Notes under the pieces: model-generated | What the model was told of the DNA's origin: nothing | Databases searched by the model: none | What the model saw: the letters and a program-made list of their open reading frames with translations, nothing else | Origin: DASQPA01 sp963756455 | Lineage (GTDB): Bacteria > Acidobacteriota > Thermoanaerobaculia > Multivoradales > UBA5704 | DNA length: 64,000 bases | Direction: 5' to 3' | NCBI GenBank assembly: GCA_963756455.1 | Contig: CAVWNC010000003.1 | Coordinates: 1,674,001 to 1,738,000, forward strand | Shown here: positions 16,796 to 25,348 of the stretch, piece after piece | Layout: each line of letters starts with the position of its first letter | How positions within the stretch are numbered: the first letter of the stretch is position 1 | Position numbers and translations under genes: made by a program

Positions 16796-17176
16796 ATGCG
16801 GGAATCGAGGAGCGAGTACGCCTTCACGCGCCCGGTGGTCAACACCTACCTGGTGCGCGAGCGCGACCGCCGGCTGCTCCGCGAGCTGGCCCTGGTCGTC
16901 GTCGTCGTCGTCTGTCTGGGCGGCGGGCTCCTCGCCTACACCTGGATGCATCTGGAGGTGCTCGACACCGGCTACCGGATCGTCGACCTCGAGCGCCGCC
17001 TGCGCGATCTCTCTCAGGAGGAGCGCCGGCTGCAGCTGGAGGCCGCCTATCTCGCCAGCCCGCCGCATATCGAGAGCCGGGCGGCCCAAGAGCTGGGGAT
17101 GAAGGGGCCGGAGATGGACCAGGTGATCTTCGCCGAAGAGCTGCAGCCTCCTGCGCGTCCGGAGACGCCCCATTGA
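16796..17176 (+). CDS. ftsL: cell division protein FtsL-like
   Basis: A 126-residue bitopic membrane protein: a cytoplasmic N-terminus of about 30 residues, one membrane helix (LALVVVVVVCLGGGLLAYTW) and a periplasmic coiled coil (residues about 53-85, LERRLRDLSQEERRLQLEAAYL). Sequence conservation in FtsL is low, and the call rests on topology, size and position between rsmH and ftsI. FtsL joins FtsB and FtsQ in the divisome and activates FtsW-FtsI. Start ATG 16796; a GTG directly before it is equally possible. The stop overlaps the TTG start of ftsI by four bases (TTGA). Confidence 0.85.
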   Translation: MRESRSEYAFTRPVVNTYLVRERDRRLLRELALVVVVVVCLGGGLLAYTWMHLEVLDTGYRIVDLERRLRDLSQEERRLQLEAAYLASPPHIESRAAQELGMKGPEMDQVIFAEELQPPARPETPH

Positions 17177-19097
17177 AGAACCGGGTGAAGCTCGTCGCGA
17201 TCGGCGGCCTGCTCTGGGTGGCGCTGGTGGCGGCGCGCCTCTACTACCTCCAGGTCTACCGCTACGAGCACTATGCCGGCAAGGCCCGGCGGCAGCAGAC
17301 GACGGTCGTCGAGCTCGATCCGCCGCGGGGGACGATCTACGACGCCCACGGCCGCGAGCTCGCGGTCTCGGTGCAGGTCGACTCCGCCTGGGCGGACCCG
17401 GCGGACATCCCCGATCCCCTGGCGACGGCCAAGGCCCTCGCCCCGGTCCTCCATGTCGACGAGCAGGGCCTCGCCCGCCGTCTCGCCCGGAGCGGCGACT
17501 TCGTCTGGGTGGCGCGAAAGCTCGACCCGCCGGACGCCGAGGCGGTTCGCGCCCTGGCGCTCCCCGGTATCCATTTCCTCCCCGAGAGCAAGCGCTACTA
17601 TCCGATGCGCGAGCTGGCGGCCCAGGTGCTCGGCTATGTCGGCACCGACAACGAGGGCCTCGCCGGCCTGGAGCTGGTCCACGACAAGGAGATCGCCGGC
17701 CGGCCCGGCCGCCGCACGCTGCTAAGAGATGCCCGCCGCGGCACGGTGATCGCCCCCGGGCTCGCCGCCTCCGACCCCGAGCCGGGCCGCGACCTCTATC
17801 TGACGCTCGATGCGACGATTCAGCACATCGTCGAGCGCGAGCTGGCGCTCGCGGTCGAGAAGAACCGCGCCAAGAGCGGCAGCGTCGTGCTCCTCGATCC
17901 GGCGACCGGGGCGGTGCTCGCCATGGCGACCTACCCCTCGTTCGACCCCAACCGCTACGGCGAGTCTTCGCTGGAGCAGCGGCGCAACCGGGCGATCATG
18001 GATGCCTACGAGCCGGGCTCCACGTTCAAAGTGGTGACCGCGGCCGCGGCGCTGGGGGCGGGAGTCGTGCGGCCGGACGAGGTCTTCGACTGCGAGATGG
18101 GCGGGATCACCCTCTACGGCATCCGCATCCGCGACCACCAGCCTCAAGGCCGGCTGACCTTCGCCGACGTCATCGCCAAGTCGAGCAACGTCGGGGTCAT
18201 CAAGGTCGCCCTCCGGCTGGGCGACGAGCGGCTCTATAAGACCATCCGTGATTTCGGCTTCGGCCGGCCGACCGGCATCGACCTGCCGGGGAAAACGGCG
18301 GCATCCTCGCTTCTTTGAAGTTCTGGCACTCGCGGCCGCTGACCAAAGCCTACATCGCGTTCGGCCAGGGGATCTCGGTCACCCCTCTCCAGCTCACCGT
18401 GGCGATCGCCGCGGTCGCCAACCACGGGGTGCTCTTGACTCCGCACGTGGTGGCGGCGGTGGGCAAGGGAGAGACGATCGAACGCCGCTACAAGACGCCG
18501 CCGGTCGCCGGCCAGCCGATTGAGCCGGAGACCGCGCGGGTGCTCGAGGGGTTGCTCGAAAGGGTGGTGACGAACGGCACGGGCAAGAGCGCGGCGGTGC
18601 CCGGCTATCGGATGGCGGGGAAGACCGGCACGGCGCAGAAGTCGGGACAGGGCGGCTACGCTCATGGCAGCTACATTCCGAGCTTCATCGGCTTCGCCCC
18701 CGCCGACCGGCCGGCGCTCGTGGGGGTGGTCGCCATCGACTCGCCGCAGGGCTTCGAGTACTACGGCGCCCAAGTGGCGGCACCGGCCTTCGGCGCCATC
18801 ACCCGACAGGTTCTGCTCTATCTCGGGGTTCGCCCCGAGCGCGCGCCGCTCGTCCACTGGCCGGGGGAGATGGTGCTCGCGAGCATGCGGCGCCCGGTGA
18901 CTCCGGCCGCTCCCGCCATACCGGCCGTAGACAGCGAGCTCGACGTCGAGGAGCTGGCTCCGGCGGACGCCGTCGTTCCTGAGGCTCCGCCCGCGGCGAT
19001 CGCGACGACCGCGACGGCCGCGAAAGTTGCTCCCGCTGCCCATCCCGCTCCGAAATCCACTGCCAAGCCGGGAGGCCGCCCCCATGCGACTTTCTGA
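17173..19097 (+). CDS. ftsI: peptidoglycan transpeptidase FtsI (PBP3), interrupted by a one-base frameshift
   Basis: The septal transpeptidase. Part one (17173-18318) has an N-terminal membrane helix, the dimerisation domain, the catalytic STFK (Ser283, Lys286) and the KSSN motif. Part two, in the next frame and open to 19097, has the KTGTAQ motif and an Ala/Pro-rich tail. The break lies at CCGGGGAAAACG (18286-18297): as written the frame hits a stop at 18316-18318. One more G, or a -1 slip on GGG, would give the normal LPGENGGIL. All catalytic motifs are intact on both sides and the gene should be essential, so an assembly error is the simplest explanation, with a real mutation or ribosomal slippage possible. 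Start is the TTG at 17173, overlapping ftsL. Confidence 0.9.
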
Positions 19098-20583
19098 GCT
19101 GATCGCCGGGCTGCCCATCGAGACGGGCGCCGAGAGCCTCGATGCGCTCGATGCGCTCGATGCGATAGTGATCCGCGGTGTGGCCCACGACTCGCGGGCG
19201 GTGGCCCCGGGCGATCTCTTCGTCGCCATGGTGGGCGAGAAGTACGACGGCCGCGCCTTCGCCGCCGCCGCGGTGGAGCAGGGAGCCGTGGCGGTGCTCG
19301 GGCAGGGAGCGGCGCCGGCGGAGATCTCCGTCCCCTGGCTCGCGACCGGCGATACCGCCGGCCCGCGCGCGCTCCTCGGACCCCTCGCCGCCCGGGCCTA
19401 TGGCCATCCGGACCGCGAGCTCATTCTCGTCGCGGTAACGGGGACGAACGGCAAGTCGACGGTCGCCACCCTCCTCTGCGCCGTCCTCGGCGAAGCGACG
19501 GGGAAGCCGGCCGGCTTCATCGGCACCCTCGGCTATCGCCTGGGCGGCCAGCCCTTCCCCGGTGAGCGGACGACGCCGGAGGCCTCGGACCTCTTCCGCA
19601 CCCTCCGCGAGATGCGCGACCAAGGGGCGGCGGGAGTGGCGATGGAGGTTTCCTCTCACGCCCTCGATCTCCATCGGGTGGACGGGGCCGCGTTCGACGT
19701 CGGCATCTTCACCAATCTCACCCGCGATCATCTCGATTTCCATGGCGACATGGAGGCTTATTACCAGGCCAAGAAGCAGCTCTTTGGCTATCTGAAGCCG
19801 GGGGCGCGCGCGGTCGTCAACCTGGAAGACCGCTACGGCGGGCGCCTGGCGGCGGAGATCCCCGGCGCTCTGACCTATGGGACGGACGGCGACGTCGCGC
19901 CCATCGCCGTGGAGTTGGGGACGACGGGGAGCCGCGCCACCCTCCGCACCCCGCGCGGCGAGCTGACCTTCGGCTCGCCGCTCCTCGGCCGCTTCAATTT
20001 TGAAAACCTCTTGGCCGCGGTGGCCGGAGCGGAGGCCCTGGGGCTGCCGCATGCGGCGATCGCCGCCGCTCTCGCCGCCCAGCCGCCGATCGCCGGCCGG
20101 ATGGAGCCGGTCGACCGCGGCCAGCCCTTCCCGGTGTTCGTCGACTACGCCCATACCGACGCCGCGCTCGACGCGGCTCTCCGCTCGGTCCGCGAGCTGG
20201 CCCACTCGAAGGTGGCGGTGGTCTTCGGCTGCGGTGGCGAGCGAGATGCCGGGAAGCGCCCGGTGATGGGTCGGGTGGCGGGGGAGCTGGCCGACCTGCC
20301 CATCGCCACCTCGGACAATCCGCGCCATGAAGACCCGCACGCCATCCTCCGCCAGGTGGAGGAGGGCCTCCTCGCGAGCGGCAACCGGGACTACCGGGTG
20401 GTGCCGGACCGCCGGGAGGCGATCCGCGCCGCCCTCTCCGCGGCTTCGGAGGGAGAGGGCTGGGCGGTGCTGGTGGCGGGCAAGGGGCACGAGGGGACGC
20501 AGGGCCTGAGCGGCCGGAAGATTCCCTTTTCCGATCGAGACGAGATCGCTCGCGCCCTGGAGGAACGCTATGGCCCGGTGTAG
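19084..20583 (+). CDS. murE: UDP-MurNAc-L-Ala-D-Glu:meso-diaminopimelate ligase
   Basis: Adds the third amino acid to the peptidoglycan precursor in the cytoplasm. The 499-residue Mur ligase has the ATP-binding GTNGKS at residues 120-125, the UDP-precursor segment ERTTPEASDL, and the DHLDFH motif. The DNPR motif at residues 411-414 (followed by HEDP) is the meso-diaminopimelate specificity signature, pointing to Gram-negative-type peptidoglycan. A small three-unit tandem repeat encodes LDALDALDA near residue 19. The start ATG lies 14 bases inside the end of ftsI and the gene overlaps murF by 14 bases, so translation is probably coupled. Confidence 0.96.
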   Translation: MRLSELIAGLPIETGAESLDALDALDAIVIRGVAHDSRAVAPGDLFVAMVGEKYDGRAFAAAAVEQGAVAVLGQGAAPAEISVPWLATGDTAGPRALLGPLAARAYGHPDRELILVAVTGTNGKSTVATLLCAVLGEATGKPAGFIGTLGYRLGGQPFPGERTTPEASDLFRTLREMRDQGAAGVAMEVSSHALDLHRVDGAAFDVGIFTNLTRDHLDFHGDMEAYYQAKKQLFGYLKPGARAVVNLEDRYGGRLAAEIPGALTYGTDGDVAPIAVELGTTGSRATLRTPRGELTFGSPLLGRFNFENLLAAVAGAEALGLPHAAIAAALAAQPPIAGRMEPVDRGQPFPVFVDYAHTDAALDAALRSVRELAHSKVAVVFGCGGERDAGKRPVMGRVAGELADLPIATSDNPRHEDPHAILRQVEEGLLASGNRDYRVVPDRREAIRAALSAASEGEGWAVLVAGKGHEGTQGLSGRKIPFSDRDEIARALEERYGPV

Positions 20584-22033
20584 CGTCGCCGAGGCCGCGG
20601 CGGCCGTGGGCGGACAGGTGACCGGCGATCCGGAAACTGTCTGGGAGGGCGCCGCCATCGATTCGCGGGCGGTTCATGGCGGAGATATTGGCGAGCTGTT
20701 TTTCGCCTTCGCGGGCGAGCACACCGACGGCCACCACTTCGTGGCCGACGCCTTCGCCCGCGGGGCGGCGGCGGCCATGGTTCAGGAGGCGTTGCAGGAA
20801 CCGGTGGAGGCATCCTCGTGCGGCGCTCTCATCACCGTGCCCGATACCCTCCGCGCCCTGCACGACCTCACCCGCCACCTGCGGCAGCGGGTGCCGCAGA
20901 AGCTCGTGGGTATCACCGGCTCGGCGGGGAAGACGACCACCAAGGAGCTTCTGGCGGCGATGCTCGGGGCGCGCTACCGGGTGGCCCGCACGCCGGGGAA
21001 TCTCAACAATCTCTATGGTTTCCCCCTCTCGCTCCTGAACGTCCCCGACGATACGGAGTGGATGGTGGCGGAGATGGGGATGTCGACTCCGGGCGAATTG
21101 CGCCAGTTGTCGCTCCTCGGCCGGCCGGACGTGGCGCTCTTCACCGTCGTCCGCCCGGTCCACCTGGAGTTCTTCGGCACCGTCCAGGCGATCGCCGAGG
21201 CGAAGTCCGAGCTGCTCGCCGGCCTCCCCGCGGACGGCCTGGTGATCGCCAATGCCGACGATCCCGAGGTGTCGCGGATCGCCCGCCGGCATCTCAGCCA
21301 AAGTGCGGAGCAGAAGGGTGGCCGGATCGTCTGGTACGGCATGAGCGAAGAGGCGGACGTGCGGGTGACCGGCGTCTCTCCGGCTCCAAATGGCGAGGTG
21401 GGGAGCCGCTTCCGGCTCTGGGCCGGAGGGGAGATCATCGAGGTCGCCCTGCCGCTCCACGGCCTCTACAACGTCGGCAACTGCCTGGCGGCCGCCGCCT
21501 GCGCCCATGCGCTGGGGGTGAGCCTCACGGAGATCGCCCGCGCCGTTGCCTCGGTCCGCCCGGCGGCGAAGCGCGGGGTGGTGCACCGGCTGCCCGGGGG
21601 CGTCACCCTGATCGACGACTCCTACAACTCGAACCCCGACGCCGTCGACCGGGCGCTCGAAGGCGCCGCCCAGCTTCCGGGAACCCGGCGGCTGGCGGTT
21701 TTGGGCGACATGCTGGAGCTCGGCCCCGAGGGACCCCGTTTCCACCGCGCGGCGGGGGAGCAGGCGGCGCGGCTGGGGTTCTCGCCCGTCGCCGGAGTCG
21801 GCGAGCTCTCCCGCGAGCTGGCGGCCGCTGCCGCCGCCCGGGGTGCCGAGGCGCCCTGGTTCGCCGACGCCGCGGCCGCCGCCGAGTGGGCGGCCGGCGA
21901 GGTGCGGGACGGTGACCTGGTGCTCGTCAAGGGCTCGCGCGGGGTGAAGCTCGAAGCGGTCGTCGATCGGCTGCTCGCGGCGCGCGGCGCTCCGGTGCCG
22001 GAAGCGCAAGTCGTCTCCGGAGGGGGGCACTAG
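20570..22033 (+). CDS. murF: UDP-MurNAc-tripeptide:D-Ala-D-Ala ligase
   Basis: Joins D-Ala-D-Ala to the UDP-MurNAc tripeptide, the last cytoplasmic peptide step. The 487-residue protein shows DSRAVHGGD in the N-terminal domain, the nucleotide loop GITGSAGKTTTKE near residue 120, TPGNLNN, VAEMGMSTPGEL and the C-terminal IDDSYNSNPDAV and LGDMLELG segments, all typical of MurF. It overlaps murE by 14 bases and is followed after one base by mraY. The ATG at 20570 is supported by the good fit of the N-terminus (CSVAEAAAAVGGQVTGD). Confidence 0.96.
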   Translation: MARCSVAEAAAAVGGQVTGDPETVWEGAAIDSRAVHGGDIGELFFAFAGEHTDGHHFVADAFARGAAAAMVQEALQEPVEASSCGALITVPDTLRALHDLTRHLRQRVPQKLVGITGSAGKTTTKELLAAMLGARYRVARTPGNLNNLYGFPLSLLNVPDDTEWMVAEMGMSTPGELRQLSLLGRPDVALFTVVRPVHLEFFGTVQAIAEAKSELLAGLPADGLVIANADDPEVSRIARRHLSQSAEQKGGRIVWYGMSEEADVRVTGVSPAPNGEVGSRFRLWAGGEIIEVALPLHGLYNVGNCLAAAACAHALGVSLTEIARAVASVRPAAKRGVVHRLPGGVTLIDDSYNSNPDAVDRALEGAAQLPGTRRLAVLGDMLELGPEGPRFHRAAGEQAARLGFSPVAGVGELSRELAAAAAARGAEAPWFADAAAAAEWAAGEVRDGDLVLVKGSRGVKLEAVVDRLLAARGAPVPEAQVVSGGGH

Positions 22034-22034
22034 A

Positions 22035-23120
22035 GTGCTCTACCATTTCCTCTATCCGCTCCGGAACCACGTCGCGGCGTTCAACGTCTTCCGCTACATC
22101 ACCTTCCGGGCGGCGATGGCGATCGTCACCGCGCTCCTCCTCTCCTGGTTTCTGGGGCCGGCCTTCATCCGCCTTCTCCGCCGGATGTCGGTGGGGCAGA
22201 ACATCCGGGACGTCGGTCCCAAGGCGCACCTGGTGAAGGCGGGGACGCCGACCATGGGCGGCCTCCTCATCCTCTTCGCGGTGATCGTCCCGACCCTCCT
22301 CTGGTCGACGCTCGACAACCCCTACATCTGGATCACCATCCTGGTGACGATCGCCTTCGGTTTGATCGGTTTCCTGGACGACTATCTGAAGGTCAAGAAC
22401 CGGCGGAACCTGGGGCTCACGGCGCGCACCAAGATGCTCCTCCAGATCCTGGCCGCTGCCGGCATGGGGGTCGCGCTCCTCGTCCTGCCGCACGGCTACG
22501 GCTTCGACTCGACGCTCACCTTCCCCTTCGTCAAGCGGCTGGTGCTCCATCTGGGCGGGTTCTACATCCCCTTCGTCGTCATCGTCCTCGTCGGAGTGTC
22601 GAACGCGGTCAACCTGACGGACGGCCTGGACGGTTTGGCGATCGGCTGCACGATCGTCGCCGCCGCCACCTACGCCGTCTTCACCTACATCGCCGGCAAC
22701 CGGGTGATCGCGGGCTACCTCCAGCTCTCCTACGTCCCGGGGGTGGGCGAGGTGTCGGTCTTCTGCGGCGCCCTGGTCGGTGCGAGCCTGGGCTTCCTCT
22801 GGTTCAACTCCCATCCGGCGGAGGTTTTCATGGGGGACGTGGGTTCGCTCTCGATCGGCGCCGCCATCGGGAGCGTCGCCGTCCTCGGCAAACAGGAGAT
22901 CCTCTTGATCGTCGTCGGCGGGGTCTTCGTCCTCGAAGCCCTCTCGGTCATCATCCAGGTGACGTCCTTCAAGCTCCGGGGCAAGCGGGTGTTCCGCATG
23001 GCCCCCCTCCATCACCACTTCGAGCTTTCCGGGTGGGCCGAGCCCAAGGTGATCGTGCGCTTCTGGATCCTCTCGATCCTCTTCGCGCTCCTCTCCCTCT
23101 CGACCCTGAAGCTGCGATGA
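22035..23120 (+). CDS. mraY: phospho-MurNAc-pentapeptide translocase MraY
   Basis: Transfers phospho-MurNAc-pentapeptide to undecaprenyl phosphate to make lipid I. The 361-residue integral membrane protein has about ten helices. Family motifs are present: KAGTPTMGGLLI near residue 66, FLDDYLKVKNRRNLGL near residue 115, NAVNLTDGLDGLAIG near residue 192 with the catalytic Asp residues, and the C-terminal MAPLHHHFEL. Start is the GTG at 22035, one base after the murF stop. In many bacteria murD follows; here ftsW begins nine bases later. Confidence 0.97.
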   Translation: MLYHFLYPLRNHVAAFNVFRYITFRAAMAIVTALLLSWFLGPAFIRLLRRMSVGQNIRDVGPKAHLVKAGTPTMGGLLILFAVIVPTLLWSTLDNPYIWITILVTIAFGLIGFLDDYLKVKNRRNLGLTARTKMLLQILAAAGMGVALLVLPHGYGFDSTLTFPFVKRLVLHLGGFYIPFVVIVLVGVSNAVNLTDGLDGLAIGCTIVAAATYAVFTYIAGNRVIAGYLQLSYVPGVGEVSVFCGALVGASLGFLWFNSHPAEVFMGDVGSLSIGAAIGSVAVLGKQEILLIVVGGVFVLEALSVIIQVTSFKLRGKRVFRMAPLHHHFELSGWAEPKVIVRFWILSILFALLSLSTLKLR

Positions 23121-23129
23121 GAGGGGATC

Positions 23130-24209
23130 ATGGCTAAGAAGCTGGCTTTCGACAAGGTTCTCTTCACGACGATCATGCTGCTCGTGGGGGCCGGTCTCGT
23201 CATGGTCTACTCGGCGAGCGCCGCGATCGCCCGCGGCAGCTGGGTCAACCCATTCCTCGTCAAGCAGGCGATCTGGGCGGCGATCGGCCTTGCCGCGATG
23301 GCGTTCGTCATGCACGTCGACTACCGGCGGCTCCAGCAGCCGGCGGTCGTCTACAGCCTGCTCGGCGTCATCCTCGTCCTCTTGGTCGGGGTGCTCTTCT
23401 CTCCCGAGCTCAACGGCACGCGGCGGTGGTTCTTCTTCGCCGGCCTGTCGCTCCAGCCGTCGGAGCTGGCGAAGATCGCACTCATTCCGTTCCTCGCCTA
23501 CCAGATCGACCGGAAGATCGACCGCGTCAACCACTTCGACCTGCTGCTGCCGTTCGCCCTCTTCACGGCGCTCACCGCCGGGCTCGTCCTCCTCGAGCCG
23601 GACATGGGGACGGCGGTGCTCCTGGTCACCACCTCTTTCCTCATGGTGTTTCTGGCCGGGCTCTCCTGGCGCTACGTGCTGGGAGTGGGCGCCGCCGCTC
23701 TCCCCATGCTCTGGTTCCTCGTCATCTCGGTCTCCTACCGGCGGGCGCGGCTCTTCGCCTTCCTGGACCCCGAGCACGATCCGCTGGGGACCGGCTTCCA
23801 GGCCCTCCAGTCGCTCATCGCCGTGGGCTCGGGCGGTGTGCTCGGCCTGGGGCCGGGGCGGAGCATTCAAAAGCTTTACTTTCTCCCCCACCCGGAGTCG
23901 GACTTCATCTATGCCATCATCGCCGAGGAGATGGGGATGATCGGGGCGCTCGCCATCGTCGCCCTCTTCGGCGTCCTCGCCTGGCGCGGCATCCTCGCGG
24001 GTCTGCGCGCCCCCGACCCCTTCGGCCGTTACCTGGCCTGGGGCTTCACCGGCATTCTCGTCATCCAGGCGCTCTTGAACGTCAGCGTCGCCATCGCCCT
24101 CCTGCCGACCAAGGGGATCCCGCTCCCCTTCATCTCCTACGGGGGATCGTCGCTGGTGGTCACCCTCTGCATCTGCGGCATTCTTTTAAACCTTTCTCAA
24201 CACGGATGA
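23130..24209 (+). CDS. ftsW: SEDS-family septal peptidoglycan polymerase FtsW
   Basis: Polymerises lipid II at the division septum together with FtsI. The 359-residue polytopic protein has the SEDS signatures: LNGTRRWFFFAGLSLQPSEL, then LLLEPDMGTAVLL, FHPESD-type PHPESDFIYAIIAEEMG and the C-terminal TKGIPLPFISYGGSS. It begins at ATG 23130 with AGAGGGGATC upstream and ends in a four-base ATGA overlap with murG. Compared with E. coli it lacks a long N-terminal extension. The usual upstream neighbour murD is missing. Confidence 0.95.
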   Translation: MAKKLAFDKVLFTTIMLLVGAGLVMVYSASAAIARGSWVNPFLVKQAIWAAIGLAAMAFVMHVDYRRLQQPAVVYSLLGVILVLLVGVLFSPELNGTRRWFFFAGLSLQPSELAKIALIPFLAYQIDRKIDRVNHFDLLLPFALFTALTAGLVLLEPDMGTAVLLVTTSFLMVFLAGLSWRYVLGVGAAALPMLWFLVISVSYRRARLFAFLDPEHDPLGTGFQALQSLIAVGSGGVLGLGPGRSIQKLYFLPHPESDFIYAIIAEEMGMIGALAIVALFGVLAWRGILAGLRAPDPFGRYLAWGFTGILVIQALLNVSVAIALLPTKGIPLPFISYGGSSLVVTLCICGILLNLSQHG

Positions 24210-25348
24210 AGACGGCCGATGCCCCTCCCGCGCCTTCCCCACCTCACGCCCTCCTCGCGGGCGGCGGTACGGGCGGTCACGTCTTCCCGGCTCTCGCCGT
24301 GGCCGAAGAGCTGGTCGCCCGGGGGTGGCGGGTGAGCTTCGCCGGTCTCGCCGGCGGGATGGAGGAGCGGCTCTCGACGGAGCGCGGGGTGCCGTTCTAT
24401 CCCCTGCCGGCGAAGCCGTTCCTCGGCAAGGGTTTAGGCGCTCGGGCGCGCTCGCTCACCACCCTCTCGGGCTCCGGGATCGCCGCGGCGCGGCTCCTCC
24501 GCCGGCTTGAGGCGGACGTCGTGCTCGGCACCGGCGGCTACGTCTCGGCGCCGGCCGTCGTCGGAGCGCGGCTCGCCCGTCGGCCCATCCTCCTCCTCGA
24601 ACCGAACGCCCGGGCGGGAGTCGCCAACCGCTGGCTCTCCGGCTTCGCCACCGGGGCGGCGGTCGCCTTCCGCGAGACGATCCGCGATCTGAAGTGCCCC
24701 TGTACCGTGACCGGAGTGCCGGTCCGCGCCGCCTTCTTCGCGGTCTCCCCGGTCCTCCCGCCGCTCCCTCCCGCCCGGCTCCTCGTCCTCGGCGGCAGCC
24801 AGGGGGCGCGGCAGGTGAACGCGCTGGTGCCGGCGGCGGTGGCGCGGCTCGTCTCCCGCGGGATGGCGCTCCGCGTTCTTCATCAGGCGGGGGGAAAGAA
24901 CGTCGAGGAAACCCGGGCTGCCTACGTAGCCGCCGGGGTCTCTGTCGGAGAGCTGGACGCGACGGTCGAAGTGGTGCCCTTCCTGGACGACGTTGCCGGG
25001 GCCATGGCGGCGAGCCATCTCCTCGTCTCGCGAGCGGGGGCGATCACGGTCGCCGAGATCTGCGCCGCCTCCCGGGCGGCGCTCTTCCTGCCGCTCGCGA
25101 TCGCCCAGGGACACCAGGTGGACAACGCCCGGCTCTTGGCCGATGCCGGGGTGGCCGAGCTGCTGACGACCGAGATGGCGACCCCGGACGCCGACGAAAT
25201 CCTTGCCGAGCGCCTGAGCGCGCTCTTGGGCGATCCCGCCCGCCTCGCCCGGATGGGCCAGGCGGCGCGCGGTCTCGCCAAGCCGGGCGCGGTGGCGGCG
25301 ATCGCCGACCGGCTCGCCGAGCTGGCGGAGAGGAGGGCCGGCCGATGA
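24206..25348 (+). CDS. murG: UDP-GlcNAc:lipid I N-acetylglucosaminyltransferase MurG
   Basis: Makes lipid II by adding GlcNAc to lipid I at the inner face of the membrane. The 380-residue GT-B protein has the N-terminal Gly-rich loop AGGGTGGHVFPALAVAEEL, TGGYVSAPAVVGA, LEPNARAGVANRWL, LLVLGGSQGARQVN and the donor-binding VSRAGAITVAEI with LPLAIAQGHQVDNA. The usual QN in the acceptor loop reads PN here (LEPNARAG). It overlaps ftsW and murC by four bases each. Start ATG 24206 gives a slightly longer, Pro-rich N-terminus than usual. Confidence 0.96.
   Translation: MKTADAPPAPSPPHALLAGGGTGGHVFPALAVAEELVARGWRVSFAGLAGGMEERLSTERGVPFYPLPAKPFLGKGLGARARSLTTLSGSGIAAARLLRRLEADVVLGTGGYVSAPAVVGARLARRPILLLEPNARAGVANRWLSGFATGAAVAFRETIRDLKCPCTVTGVPVRAAFFAVSPVLPPLPPARLLVLGGSQGARQVNALVPAAVARLVSRGMALRVLHQAGGKNVEETRAAYVAAGVSVGELDATVEVVPFLDDVAGAMAASHLLVSRAGAITVAEICAASRAALFLPLAIAQGHQVDNARLLADAGVAELLTTEMATPDADEILAERLSALLGDPARLARMGQAARGLAKPGAVAAIADRLAELAERRAGR

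Noticed and set aside
18286..18297. Canonical programmed -1 frameshift heptamer in ftsI
   Set aside because: The sequence does not fit X XXY YYZ in the zero frame and I see no clear downstream stimulatory structure; only simple slippage on GGG would work.
22035..24209. A hidden murD between mraY and ftsW
   Set aside because: Only nine bases separate them; no Mur ligase motif appears in any other frame there.
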